From the NCBI GenBank assembly GCA_938015435.1, contig CALLPN010000004.1, forward strand, positions 1 to 64,000: a DNA stretch of 64,000 bases, read 5' to 3'. Numbering within the stretch: position 1 is the first letter of the stretch; each line of letters begins with the position of its first letter. Below, piece by piece: positions 53,881 through 63,640 of the stretch. Origin of the DNA: an uncultured Saprospiraceae bacterium (GTDB taxonomy: Bacteria > Bacteroidota > Bacteroidia > Chitinophagales > Saprospiraceae). Both the position numbers and the translations under genes were made by a program. The notes under the pieces are model-generated. The model searched no databases. It was not told the origin of the DNA and saw only the letters and a program-made list of their open reading frames with translations.

Positions 53881-56800
53881 TTACTTAATCTTTACTACTC
53901 CTTTGATCAAGACATTACCGGTTCCAGATATAGCCCTAGGTATTCCATTCTCTTTATTATTATCAAGAATGAGATCCTTCAAAATGAGTTCACCTTGATT
54001 ATAGACCGCGCCACCATTAGTCACCGCGCTACCCTCTAACAATCGCATTGTTTCTAGGCTTAATACTCCACTATTTCCTACTTCAAAAATGGCATTTTGA
54101 TTACTTCCACTTATATAAGTACCATGAACTGTCATCCCTTCTATATGAACCGTCTTATTAACGAATATTTCGCTTGTAAGAAAAATAGTATCTCCAATAA
54201 GACCTGGATCAAATGTAATAGTATCTGCAGAACAACCATTATCAAGTACTTGTCTGAGTGAACCTAATCCATCATTTGCAGCTGTAAATACTCTAGAACT
54301 TTCATAAATAAGTGTCTTACTGAGCATCACTTCATCTGTACCATCAGAAACCGTCACACTATACGTAGTTGCTGGAAGATTATTCATCGTTGCTGTAGTC
54401 TCACCATTAGACCAATTGTACGTATAAGCATAATTACCATTAGAAGGCGTCACAGACATTGAACCATTTGTTTCTCCTGCGCAAGTTGGGTATACATAAT
54501 CCAAGGTTGCAGATAAAGGTGCTACACAAAACTCCAATGTTTCCGTAGTGATATCACATACATTAAGTAATTCCATACCAGAATTTTGATCTATAAACTT
54601 AACAAAGCCCATTGGAGCAGAATATGAAGCACATAATCCATCTCCGAAAGAATCGACTATAGTTAATGTATAGCATCCATCAGAAAGGCAAAATATATCT
54701 CTATGGAAAGTTCCTACACCTTCACCATCAAAATTTCTTGATGCTACTAAGACCCCATTTTCATCTATTATATTATACGATACCTCTTGCGGAGATTGAT
54801 CCAGTTGTACGTCTAAAATAAATGATCTTTCTGTACAGACAGCAGCAATATCATCAACTTCAAAAGTCTCAACAATTTCGCAAGACATTCCATCAGTAGC
54901 GGTTACCATATAAGTACCCGCTGCAAGTCCATTGGCAAAACTACCTGTTGCACCGTTTGACCAATTGAATGTGAATGGTCCTTGACCACCACTACTTGTT
55001 ACGGTCGCACTTCCATTAGCACCTCCTTCTGCAGATGTAACAGTTACATCTAATACTGCTGCCGAAGGTGATGATATAAAAAAGTATTTTCGACGGGTAT
55101 GATTTCCATCAGAAACATCACAATAATATGTTCCGCTAGCGAGGCCGGTTTTTACATTCAAGTTACCACCAGTAGACCAGGCATAAGTATAGCTTCCAGA
55201 TCCACCTGTAGCTATTACTGTACAGATTCCATCTGTACCATTAGAACATAAAACATCCGTAGAACTGCTAGTAACTTGAAAAGTATTGGGAGCTACTAAT
55301 AGTTTCGTAGGCGTATCCAGTCTGCCAGTAACGCTGAATTGATCTGTTGTAGCAGTTGCAATATTCGGAATATATTTATTTAATCCTTCAATAAATACAT
55401 CATCAATATACCATCCATTACCTCCAACATATCGATCACAATTCATAAGGAATCTTACCAAAGCTAATTGACCATTGTATGGAGAAAGGTCGATCTCTGA
55501 TGTAATGAATCCACCACTATTTCCACTGAAGCCTGGCGTCGAATTAAATATAGTATTGTTATATCCATTTGTCACAAAATCATCTCCAAGGTCTATCCAT
55601 GATTTACCATTATCTAATGATATTTCTACAAGTCCACCATCCCAAGATTCTTCAGTGTCGTAAAAATGTGTGAATACTAATTTTGAATTTTCGCCAATCC
55701 CTAGGTGCAGAGCATATTGCAAAGAAGCAGAACCTGCAGTAGAACCATCGATAGCCTTCCATGATTTATTTCCACTATACGCTGTGGTACTTTGTCTTAC
55801 CCAATACGTACTTCCAAAATATTCTCTTTCCCAATTGGCAGAGGCCGAACTTGTTTCATGATTATCAAATATATCATCCACTATTGGATCCATATCACTG
55901 TCAACAGTTACTTGTAATATATAAGATACTTCTTCATCTGAACCTATATTCGTAGCTGGCCAAATTACATCCTCACCAGATTCTATTCCAAAATTGGACG
56001 CCGAAAGAAATGTCGTATTCTCTGGTAAATCATCCACTACTACAAGATTAGTTTGATCTTCTGTATGTAGGTTAGTCGTCGATAGTGTGTATGTAATTGT
56101 TCCTCCCGGCAACACTTCCGTATCCGCGGTAGTTTTAAGTAATTCTAAGGTGCAGTTGGGTGGAAGATCAAAAGCTTCTGTACCATCCGACCTACTGCTA
56201 CTCGAACCTTGTGAAGCCGAATATCCAAGACCTCTATTAGCAAATACTTCCCATATCTTACAAACATTAGCACCACCATTTATAGCTTCATCTGCGGCTA
56301 AAATTGCATCTCTTCCATCTACAAAACCTGGACTACATGGTTGTAATTTAAGCGCTTCTATTACAAGCTCCATCGCCATATTGTTTCCTCCAGTTCCGTT
56401 GTATAAGTCTTCATCAAAACCATATTCGTCGACCATCATCCAACTCATATCCCATAGCATAGTACACCATACAGAGCCCAAACCATGAGGAACAGAAACA
56501 CCACTAAAAGAAGACGCATAAGTCATCGGATTAGTTGACATATCTGTAGTATATGGGTAAGGTCTAATTCCAGGCCCATCTACTCCTTGGTTAAATAAAT
56601 AAGTACCGATAGGGCGATTATCAGTTTCGTTGTCTCCGACTTCCATTGTCATCATAAGACCAAACCAATCTGACCACCCTTCTCCCATTTGCTCTTCATT
56701 ACCAAGACATCCTGATGCCGCTGGACCACCAGTAAGTCTATTAGAAATCCCATGTCCATATTCGTGAACGATTACAGCATTATCAAAATTTCCATCTCTC

Positions 56801-58071
56801 GAATTACAGAGATACATCTGCATTCTTGGATTACTTCCATCTGGTGGTGTTGACATATTAGCATTACATGTACCCGTTCCATCTTGAGCTTCAGCTTGTA
56901 CATAGTCACTGCCATTACCTCCGATTCCATTATTGTTTTCTTCTTGAAAATTTCCAGAAGCTTCATCAAATCCGTAATTATACCAGATATCGTGAATCAC
57001 ATTATTCCAATAAAACAAGTTTGTAATCGCTGGCATTGGTAAATTGGATGGAGCTGTAGTTTCATCCCATGCGAAATCAAAATCAAGATTCACACCACCG
57101 TTAGCTCTATCAGAATTTCCACCAGAAGGAGTGTTCGATGAGTTAGCATCTAGGTAGGCATCAACATTATTCCCTTTAGTTACTGTGTAGTCTCCACCAT
57201 TCATATGATGCCAACCGTTTGGAGATGCTAGTTGATTTTCTAACCAAGGTTTCACTTCGATAGTTCTTGATCCATGACTCGGACTTTCTACTGGAAAAGC
57301 AAATACATTATAACTACTATCAACGGTCATCGAGGATGGCATCTTATTAGTTTCACTAACCTCTCTATTAAGATGATGACCATGATTATGATTGTGATTG
57401 TGATTGTGATCATGAAGAACATGTCCTTCATCACCTGTATTGCATTCTACTGTCCAATTATCTTCATGAATGATATCCCCTGTTTGAGCATCGACAAAGT
57501 AATTTTTCCAATTTCCTGATTGTTTTTCATCGATTTCGATACTCCATACATATCTTAAATCGGCTTTTTCTAAGAGATACAATTTAAGTTTTACAATTAC
57601 ATTATTGTAAGCAATTGAAGGAGCCTCAAGTGTAGTTAATTTATTGGCTTCTGATGAAGTAGATACTACTTTTATACTCTCAGTTTCTACACCTTCTCTA
57701 ATAGCCCATTCAGCTAATATTGATTCTGGTTGTATAGATATAGTATTAGAAATATCAGAATTCGATAGAAAAGAATGTAGGGTATTATCTACCCTTACAT
57801 TTTTTCCAGCGTTTGTATGAATAGCAGCATAACTATTATAAACTTCCAAATTCTCTACCGCTCTTTTAGCATAAATATGCCTTATTCCTTTGGAAGAATA
57901 ATCATCTGTAATGATGATATCGTCAGTAGTTAATTCACTCACATTATCTATTTGATTCAATAATAATTGATCAACAGACTGAGCAAAAACTGTATTCGGA
58001 AATAAGAATACAGTGAGACACAGGGTCGCTGAGATTACCCAGACGCGCTGGGTTGTTCGGTTGGTATCCAT
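53881..58071 (-). CDS. M36 (fungalysin-type) metallopeptidase with SprB-like repeats
   Basis: A 1396-residue secreted protease. A signal peptide (to about 31) and an FTP/PepSY-like propeptide (about 35-205) are followed by a His-rich linker (nine His between 217 and 233). The M36 catalytic domain follows, with HEYGH at 436-440 and the third zinc ligand E464 in MGEGWSDW. After about 640 come a DUF11-like strand domain (LLKTTADTEVLPGGTITYTL), a jelly-roll domain (about 735-900), and SprB-like modules (YTYAWSTGGN; FTFNWSNGATG; YTYNWSNGETT). The last 130 residues look like the start of a right-handed beta-helix (GSLRQVLDNGCSADTITFDP) and end VLIKGVVKIK, with no recognisable T9SS tail. It stands alone. 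Confidence 0.93.
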   Translation of the reverse strand: MDTNRTTQRVWVISATLCLTVFLFPNTVFAQSVDQLLLNQIDNVSELTTDDIIITDDYSSKGIRHIYAKRAVENLEVYNSYAAIHTNAGKNVRVDNTLHSFLSNSDISNTISIQPESILAEWAIREGVETESIKVVSTSSEANKLTTLEAPSIAYNNVIVKLKLYLLEKADLRYVWSIEIDEKQSGNWKNYFVDAQTGDIIHEDNWTVECNTGDEGHVLHDHNHNHNHNHGHHLNREVSETNKMPSSMTVDSSYNVFAFPVESPSHGSRTIEVKPWLENQLASPNGWHHMNGGDYTVTKGNNVDAYLDANSSNTPSGGNSDRANGGVNLDFDFAWDETTAPSNLPMPAITNLFYWNNVIHDIWYNYGFDEASGNFQEENNNGIGGNGSDYVQAEAQDGTGTCNANMSTPPDGSNPRMQMYLCNSRDGNFDNAVIVHEYGHGISNRLTGGPAASGCLGNEEQMGEGWSDWFGLMMTMEVGDNETDNRPIGTYLFNQGVDGPGIRPYPYTTDMSTNPMTYASSFSGVSVPHGLGSVWCTMLWDMSWMMVDEYGFDEDLYNGTGGNNMAMELVIEALKLQPCSPGFVDGRDAILAADEAINGGANVCKIWEVFANRGLGYSASQGSSSSRSDGTEAFDLPPNCTLELLKTTADTEVLPGGTITYTLSTTNLHTEDQTNLVVVDDLPENTTFLSASNFGIESGEDVIWPATNIGSDEEVSYILQVTVDSDMDPIVDDIFDNHETSSASANWEREYFGSTYWVRQSTTAYSGNKSWKAIDGSTAGSASLQYALHLGIGENSKLVFTHFYDTEESWDGGLVEISLDNGKSWIDLGDDFVTNGYNNTIFNSTPGFSGNSGGFITSEIDLSPYNGQLALVRFLMNCDRYVGGNGWYIDDVFIEGLNKYIPNIATATTDQFSVTGRLDTPTKLLVAPNTFQVTSSSTDVLCSNGTDGICTVIATGGSGSYTYAWSTGGNLNVKTGLASGTYYCDVSDGNHTRRKYFFISSPSAAVLDVTVTSAEGGANGSATVTSSGGQGPFTFNWSNGATGSFANGLAAGTYMVTATDGMSCEIVETFEVDDIAAVCTERSFILDVQLDQSPQEVSYNIIDENGVLVASRNFDGEGVGTFHRDIFCLSDGCYTLTIVDSFGDGLCASYSAPMGFVKFIDQNSGMELLNVCDITTETLEFCVAPLSATLDYVYPTCAGETNGSMSVTPSNGNYAYTYNWSNGETTATMNNLPATTYSVTVSDGTDEVMLSKTLIYESSRVFTAANDGLGSLRQVLDNGCSADTITFDPGLIGDTIFLTSEIFVNKTVHIEGMTVHGTYISGSNQNAIFEVGNSGVLSLETMRLLEGSAVTNGGAVYNQGELILKDLILDNNKENGIPRAISGTGNVLIKGVVKIK

Positions 58072-58153
58072 ACAATAAATTAATTCCTAGTTATAGAATT
58101 ATAGAGTGGAAAAGTAATAAAAAATGACACCTATTATTTCCGATACCCCTACT

Positions 58154-58588
58154 TCAACCTAGTTTTTTATTCATTTTGTAATGTAGTATACCAACTTCTA
58201 GGAATGATTTACCAGATATCGTGTAATTCAATCGCTTATAAAACTCCACTGCCGTCTCTCTAGCGTGCAATTCAAATTGATTATAGCCTTCCCTCAACGC
58301 TATTGCTTCCGCAGATGTAACTAAATAGGTACCTATTCCTTGGCCTTGACAATTGGGATTAACTGCTACTTGTCTCATCTTTAGTATATCCGTAGTGATA
58401 GGCTTGAGTGTAAGGACACCTACGATCTGATTATAGTCATCAAAGCAAGCGACATGGTACGAATCATACTCTTGGGCGATATCCTCTAGTTGAAACACCA
58501 TATTCAGCGGCTGACGCAATACTAGATCCCTAAGCTTAATTGCCATATCAAAATCAGGAGTTGCAAACCCAATAAGTCGAGTATACAT
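58154..58588 (-). CDS. GNAT-family N-acetyltransferase
   Basis: A 144-residue acetyltransferase. The acetyl-CoA motif A is MRQVAVNPNCQGQGIGTYLV, and motif B is the FELHARETAVEFYKRLNY region, with the conserved tyrosine-like end. I start at ATG 58588 (MYTRLIGFATPD), which matches GNAT N-termini; longer in-frame starts at 58648 and 58678 run into the end of the DUF4249 gene. The acceptor (amine on a small molecule, peptide or protein) is unknown. It is downstream of DUF4249 on the same strand, possibly co-transcribed. Confidence 0.88.
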   Translation of the reverse strand: MYTRLIGFATPDFDMAIKLRDLVLRQPLNMVFQLEDIAQEYDSYHVACFDDYNQIVGVLTLKPITTDILKMRQVAVNPNCQGQGIGTYLVTSAEAIALREGYNQFELHARETAVEFYKRLNYTISGKSFLEVGILHYKMNKKLG

Positions 58589-58625
58589 AGAATGAAAATA
58601 ATTTGATGTAAAAAGAGGTAAATGA

Positions 58626-59522
58626 TTAGAGCTGAATAATTTGCTCATTGTAGCCCGCAAAGATTCCAAAGCCACCATTGATATTGCTATGATATTCTGT
58701 AGATAATATCACACTACTATCATTTTCTTTAGTACGTCTAAGTTGTTCTAAAGAAAGTAGATTCTTATAATAATCAGACGAAGCACTGATTACTTTTAGA
58801 TAAGCCTCTAGTGATAGCGTAGGCTGATCTGGATTTTCTGGATCTGAATTTTGAGCAGCTTGATCAAATATGAAAGATAAGCCTGTACTGAGATCCATTT
58901 CTTGGATAAACAACTTGGACCACTTTCCGTTATCCTGCACAGATTCGATTGGACTTAAAGTCTGTAGGACATTAGTAATAATATCTGTCCCATTGGGTGA
59001 AGAATTACCGTCGAACGGATCATCTTGCAATATTTCCCAAATATAGTAGTTGTCTGTATCTTCAGAATCTTTAATTTCAAAATCTACTTGCACCGTTTCG
59101 GCATCGCCATCTTCAACTAAAGAACTGGTCACATTTTCAATTATAGCTTGAGTTGGTATTCTGCTTGATGCAGTAATCAGGGGATACCCTTCTACTTTGA
59201 CTTCTATTCTATATTCTTGGTTTGCTATTGGAAAGATGGAAGTTTTGTAATTCCCATCACTTTCATATTCAGGTGTAAATAAATAAACACCGTCACCCCT
59301 TAGCACTCTGATTTCAGCATTTTCGATCCAATAGTTAGAGTTATCTAGGTCCAATACATTTTGTGAATAACTCAAATTAACTTCAAATTCCTTGTTGGGA
59401 GAAAATGTTGAATTTACTACTACATATCGTTCTGCCTCAATATATTCTATAAGAAATTCCTTTTCGCAAGAAGTTGATGCGAAACAAAAAAGAATTAGTG
59501 ATATGTATGTTAGAATTCTCAA
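58626..59522 (-). CDS. DUF4249 family lipoprotein
   Basis: A 298-residue lipoprotein: leader MRILTYISLILFCFASTSC (Cys19), then EKEFLIEY, a beta-sandwich N-terminal part (RYVVVNSTFSPNKEFEVNLS, NYWIENAEIRVLRG, EYRIEVKVEGYPLITASSRI) and a C-terminal strand-rich part. DUF4249 lipoproteins usually sit beside a TonB-dependent receptor with a regulatory-domain N-terminus and are thought to be its surface partner, as SusD is for SusC. Here the receptor gene ends 459 bases upstream. Ligand unknown. Confidence 0.88.
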   Translation of the reverse strand: MRILTYISLILFCFASTSCEKEFLIEYIEAERYVVVNSTFSPNKEFEVNLSYSQNVLDLDNSNYWIENAEIRVLRGDGVYLFTPEYESDGNYKTSIFPIANQEYRIEVKVEGYPLITASSRIPTQAIIENVTSSLVEDGDAETVQVDFEIKDSEDTDNYYIWEILQDDPFDGNSSPNGTDIITNVLQTLSPIESVQDNGKWSKLFIQEMDLSTGLSFIFDQAAQNSDPENPDQPTLSLEAYLKVISASSDYYKNLLSLEQLRRTKENDSSVILSTEYHSNINGGFGIFAGYNEQIIQL

Positions 59523-59554
59523 TAGTTCATATTATGCTCTAAAGATAATCATAA

Positions 59555-59838
59555 CAGACTGATATTCAAAGCCCCATCGGAAGTATACTGCAATCAAAAT
59601 TTTATTTCACCGACACTTTAACTACTCAACACAGCCATATAATAAAAGGTGAAATCGACAAATACAGAAATATAATTTCATTAGATTCAATTGAAGTCCA
59701 AGTTAGAGAAAGCATGTTGGGAATCAAAAGCTTGATATGTTGCCAATTGTCTCACTAGCTGATCTTCCAGTGGAAGTAAAAAGGGTGAAGAACTTAAATA
59801 AGATGATGCCGAATCACCTGTCACATTTTTTTTACTAA
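59555..59838 (+). pseudogene. possible remnant of an unidentified gene
   Basis: In the 459-base gap between the TonB receptor and DUF4249 genes, a plus-strand frame from 59555 reads LQSKFYFTDTLTTQHSHIIK then GEIDKYRNIISLDSIEVQVR before a TAG at 59756. A second frame picks up near 59740 with LPIVSLADLPVEVKRVKNLN, stopping at 59838. Both look protein-like, they would join through a frameshift, and neither has a start. No family is recognised, and chance is possible. I see no other feature in 59523-59981. Confidence 0.3.
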
Positions 59839-59981
59839 CTGAAGAACAGTCCAAAGTATGTTTCATGATATTTGCTCGATTATAGATCGTACTATTATAA
59901 AACGATGGACAATTAAACTCTCCCTACTCTGCCGCAGTATTTTTTATAATTAAACAACTACAAGCAGTTTTCACTTTTACC

Positions 59982-62609
59982 TTAGAAGCTGTATGTGGTA
60001 TTAAAGTGAGGTAAAAATGGAAATAGACTTAATTGTTTAAATGATTTTGGCCTATCACTTACATCATCTTGGAAATAGTATATAAAATAAGGGTTATACC
60101 TATTATATATGTTGTAGATACCAAAACTTGCTTTCCAACCACGTCCATCCGAAGTATTATCATATCTAGCTAACAAATCAAGGTGATGATAAGCTGGCAT
60201 TCTATAATTATTAAGTTCGTCAGAAGTAAGTACTTTAAAATCTGTTGGAGTTTCTATCGACAATAAGTTCAGAGTAAACGTAAAACCACTTCCATAAACC
60301 CATTGTGCTCCTATATCCCACTTGGAACTGATCTTGTAAGACGTACTTAGATTAATATCATGTGGGCGATCATAGCGATCTGCGAATGCTTTACCTTTAT
60401 TTAGATTTTCAAATCTATTTTCCGCATTAGATTTAGTATAAGTCATATTATATTGCCATGAGCCTGTTGCTTTTTGAAGGCCTACCTCAAGCCCAGCTAT
60501 TTCTCTATTCCCTACTTCTATTTTACGCTCCCAATCTCTATCATTTATAAAATTAGGCTCAGACTGATCATTAAGTATCGCAGAATACAGATCTTCTGGA
60601 TCTCGATATAGTATTATATTTTGCTGCTTTTTAATAAATCCCCCTAATGTAAAAATATGATCGCGACCTAAATTTGTCCTTATTGTCATACTAAACTGAT
60701 CACTCAATTCTGGTGCAATTTCATCAGTGCTAGGCACCCATAGATCCGAAGGTAGCCCTAAGCCATTGTGAACCAATAGGTGAACAAATTGAACCATCCT
60801 ACTTCCAGTAAAACTGAGACTAATATCTTTTTGAGGCTGTATACTAATTTTGATTCTTGGCTGTAGGTAATCAAAGGAAGATCCTCTCACTCCAAAATGA
60901 GTATAGTTTAGTCCTCCGTAGATCTGTATTTTTTTATTTGGGGAGTATGTATCTTCTAGATATAATGAAACTTCATTACCTATCGTTATGCTATCCGAAT
61001 CTATACTTGTATCATTAATTTCTTCGGTATAGTTTTGTTCAACTTTAGGGCTAAAGCGGTGATGATTATAACCCACACCGAATTTCATTTTGTGTGATGC
61101 ATTAACAAAGTAATCGAATCCTAAACCTCCAATAACATTGACTATTCCACTATCTGTAATTACATTTCTTTGGTCTTTTTTGACAAACTGACCATTTTGC
61201 AAAGTAGTAAACTCGTACGCTGCTTTAGATTTATATTCATAATGCAAGAGCCCTGCATTAGCTGTCATAAAAATTTTGGGAGAAATAACTGAAGAATACT
61301 GCATACTTAATAACTCATTAGCCCAACCAAAGCTTGTCTTTTCTTCACTATTAAATGAGCCACCTAATGTATTTTCTCCCCTTTGTTCTTTTTCTAGCTG
61401 CACTTGATCTCCACCTTTGTAACCACTAATTGTAAATGTAGATGTATTACTAAATCGATGCGTATACTTCGCCACAAAATCATGGAAGTCTAAATCAATC
61501 TGATCGAATACCGTAAGTTTATCTACAAGAGGATCACTATACGCATTTATCCAAGATACTCTTCCTCCGATTAAAAATGTCGACTTATCAGATAATGGAC
61601 CTTCTAAAAAAGCCTTAAAACCAGGTAATCCAGCCGAAACACTACCCTTTAATCTTTCTTGGTTACCATCTTTGAGATTCACCTCAAGTACACTACTAAG
61701 CCGGCCGCTGTATCTAGATGGAAAACCACCTTTAATCAACTGCGCATCTCTAGTCGCTTCTTCCATAAATATCGATGAAATATCAGCCATATGATTTGTT
61801 GAATACATCGGAACACCTTCCAGAAGCATTAAATTTTGCTCTGGTGAACCACCTCTAACAATTAAGCCTCCTAAACCTTCACTACCTGAGTACACTCCAG
61901 CTTTTTGCCTAGCCATATGTATAAGGTCTCTTTCTCCCATGATGTTTACTTTGGCACTTGCACTATTGAGATCTATAACTTCTCCTCCAGTATTCGGATT
62001 AGTCTTGGGAGCTTGAGTAATAATGATCGTAGATACTTCTAGATCTGCCGATAGGTGTACATGGAGTGCGGAAGTATCGACGCTAATGAATTCATCTCGA
62101 TATCCGATATAACTAATTCGCAATACATCTCCTTTTTGCATTTTGTCAAGGCTATAGAAACCGCTTTGAGTCGTATAGGTTCCTCTATTATTACCCATAT
62201 GATAAATCGCAGCACCATAAAGTTTTTCACCACTTTCAGAATCCAAGATGGAGCCATTTACAGTAAAGTATTTTGTATCCGCAACGTAATCCTTAACGGA
62301 TATTATAATCTTATCATTGGATCTTTCGATGAGTGTTACATCATATCGGCTAAGTAAGGTTCGTAGTGCTTCTTCTACTGTGAATGTTCTGTTAGACAGC
62401 TCTACTTTACTGTAGGCATCAAACTGTGAAGTACTGAAACTAAGAGTTACCTCTGAAATCAACTCGATGTCAGCCAGAAAAGCAACAATAGTAGTATCTT
62501 GATAACTTGGAGTGTATGCTACAGACAAAGATTGGGAGTGAACTGTAAATACAGTAAATAATAATCCTATCGTAGAAAATATTGACGCTATGCCGCTTGT
62601 TCTGGGCAT
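59982..62609 (-). CDS. TonB-dependent receptor with STN domain (FecA-like)
   Basis: An 875-residue outer-membrane receptor. After the signal peptide, residues about 40-107 form a secretin/TonB short N-terminal (STN) domain (EEALRTLLSRYDVTLIERSN, KIIISVKD), the part that talks to FecR. A carboxypeptidase-regulatory-like domain follows (TVNGSILDSESGEKLYGAAI), then the plug (LGGLIVRGGSPEQNLMLLEG) and the barrel, ending FLPHFNTTYSF. It starts six bases after the FecR stop. In the Fec scheme the receptor senses its substrate, signals to FecR and releases the sigma factor. The nearby DUF4249 gene is its likely partner. Confidence 0.95.
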   Translation of the reverse strand: MPRTSGIASIFSTIGLLFTVFTVHSQSLSVAYTPSYQDTTIVAFLADIELISEVTLSFSTSQFDAYSKVELSNRTFTVEEALRTLLSRYDVTLIERSNDKIIISVKDYVADTKYFTVNGSILDSESGEKLYGAAIYHMGNNRGTYTTQSGFYSLDKMQKGDVLRISYIGYRDEFISVDTSALHVHLSADLEVSTIIITQAPKTNPNTGGEVIDLNSASAKVNIMGERDLIHMARQKAGVYSGSEGLGGLIVRGGSPEQNLMLLEGVPMYSTNHMADISSIFMEEATRDAQLIKGGFPSRYSGRLSSVLEVNLKDGNQERLKGSVSAGLPGFKAFLEGPLSDKSTFLIGGRVSWINAYSDPLVDKLTVFDQIDLDFHDFVAKYTHRFSNTSTFTISGYKGGDQVQLEKEQRGENTLGGSFNSEEKTSFGWANELLSMQYSSVISPKIFMTANAGLLHYEYKSKAAYEFTTLQNGQFVKKDQRNVITDSGIVNVIGGLGFDYFVNASHKMKFGVGYNHHRFSPKVEQNYTEEINDTSIDSDSITIGNEVSLYLEDTYSPNKKIQIYGGLNYTHFGVRGSSFDYLQPRIKISIQPQKDISLSFTGSRMVQFVHLLVHNGLGLPSDLWVPSTDEIAPELSDQFSMTIRTNLGRDHIFTLGGFIKKQQNIILYRDPEDLYSAILNDQSEPNFINDRDWERKIEVGNREIAGLEVGLQKATGSWQYNMTYTKSNAENRFENLNKGKAFADRYDRPHDINLSTSYKISSKWDIGAQWVYGSGFTFTLNLLSIETPTDFKVLTSDELNNYRMPAYHHLDLLARYDNTSDGRGWKASFGIYNIYNRYNPYFIYYFQDDVSDRPKSFKQLSLFPFLPHFNTTYSF

Positions 62610-62615
62610 AGGCGA

Positions 62616-63578
62616 TTAACAATTTATCTGTGAAATTATGATTTGGTCACCTACCTTCTTATACTCCAAAGAGAATAAGATAGCTAGCTCTTCTAATGCT
62701 TCGTCAAGAGTCTCTTGATCCAGAGTAGTTGAAATTTTGCAATTTGTTACATCTACATCAGCAGATAAAGAAATATTAGCCTTGTAATGATTAGATAGGT
62801 TTTTTATGGCAGTAGAAACATTAACATCGTTGAGTATAAGTTTGCCATTCTTCCAACTAAGATAGTTAACATCATTCATGGCTACTTTGATCACGTCACC
62901 ATCTAATACCTTGATGAAGTCGCCAGCCCTAAGATCAAATGATCTATCAGCAATATCATATCTTACATGACCTTCTGTGACATAGATCTCTTCTACTTTA
63001 TCGGTAGTGTTAATACTGAACTGTGTACCGAGGACAGTGATCTTGCCTTGATGCAATGACACTGTAAATGGATGTTGCTTATCTTTGGCTACATCAAAAA
63101 ATGCTCTTCCTGACAGACTGAGTGCTCTATCCTTTCCAAAATCATCTGATATAATATCTAATGTAGTTCCTTTGTCAAGAGTTACGATAGACTGATCGGG
63201 TAGGTTTGCTGATTGTTTAGTATTAGTTGTGGCATAATGAGTGTCATAGCTATCGACAGTATATTTTTGCCATACGAAGGTCGTTGCTAACAAAAGAGCT
63301 ATAATTGCTGCTCCTGACATAACCCATCTCTTTAATTGAAACACCTTTGTTTCAGAGCTTTCTGGTTCATCTTCAGATAGTTGCGATTCTATTTTACCCC
63401 ATGCATCCTGAGTATTGTATGACTTGTAACCTGACATATCCAACGAAAATATCTTTTGCATATCTTCTAAAGCCTGCACATTATCTTGTGCTTCGGCTTG
63501 CCATGCCTTCAACTGCTCCAACTCTAAGTGGTCAGTCTTATTTAATAAATACTTCGAAATAATGTTTTCTAGACTCAT
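62616..63578 (-). CDS. FecR-family anti-sigma factor
   Basis: A 320-residue inner-membrane regulator. A cytoplasmic N-terminus of about 80 residues, rich in helix (DHLELEQLKAWQAEAQDN), is followed by a transmembrane helix at about 88-103 (MSGAAIIALLLATTFVW). The periplasmic FecR domain follows (NLPDQSIVTLDKGTTLDIIS, RAFFDVAKDKQHPFTV, VLGTQFSINTTDKVEEIYVT), then the C-terminal DUF4974 domain (VNVSTAIKNLSNHYKANISL). It binds the sigma factor encoded upstream and the STN domain of the receptor encoded six bases downstream. Length is normal. Confidence 0.95.
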   Translation of the reverse strand: MSLENIISKYLLNKTDHLELEQLKAWQAEAQDNVQALEDMQKIFSLDMSGYKSYNTQDAWGKIESQLSEDEPESSETKVFQLKRWVMSGAAIIALLLATTFVWQKYTVDSYDTHYATTNTKQSANLPDQSIVTLDKGTTLDIISDDFGKDRALSLSGRAFFDVAKDKQHPFTVSLHQGKITVLGTQFSINTTDKVEEIYVTEGHVRYDIADRSFDLRAGDFIKVLDGDVIKVAMNDVNYLSWKNGKLILNDVNVSTAIKNLSNHYKANISLSADVDVTNCKISTTLDQETLDEALEELAILFSLEYKKVGDQIIISQINC

Positions 63579-63640
63579 CTAGGATAATATTTTCTTTTGT
63601 TTGCTCACACTCATAAAGTGTGAAATAATAACGTTTTGAT

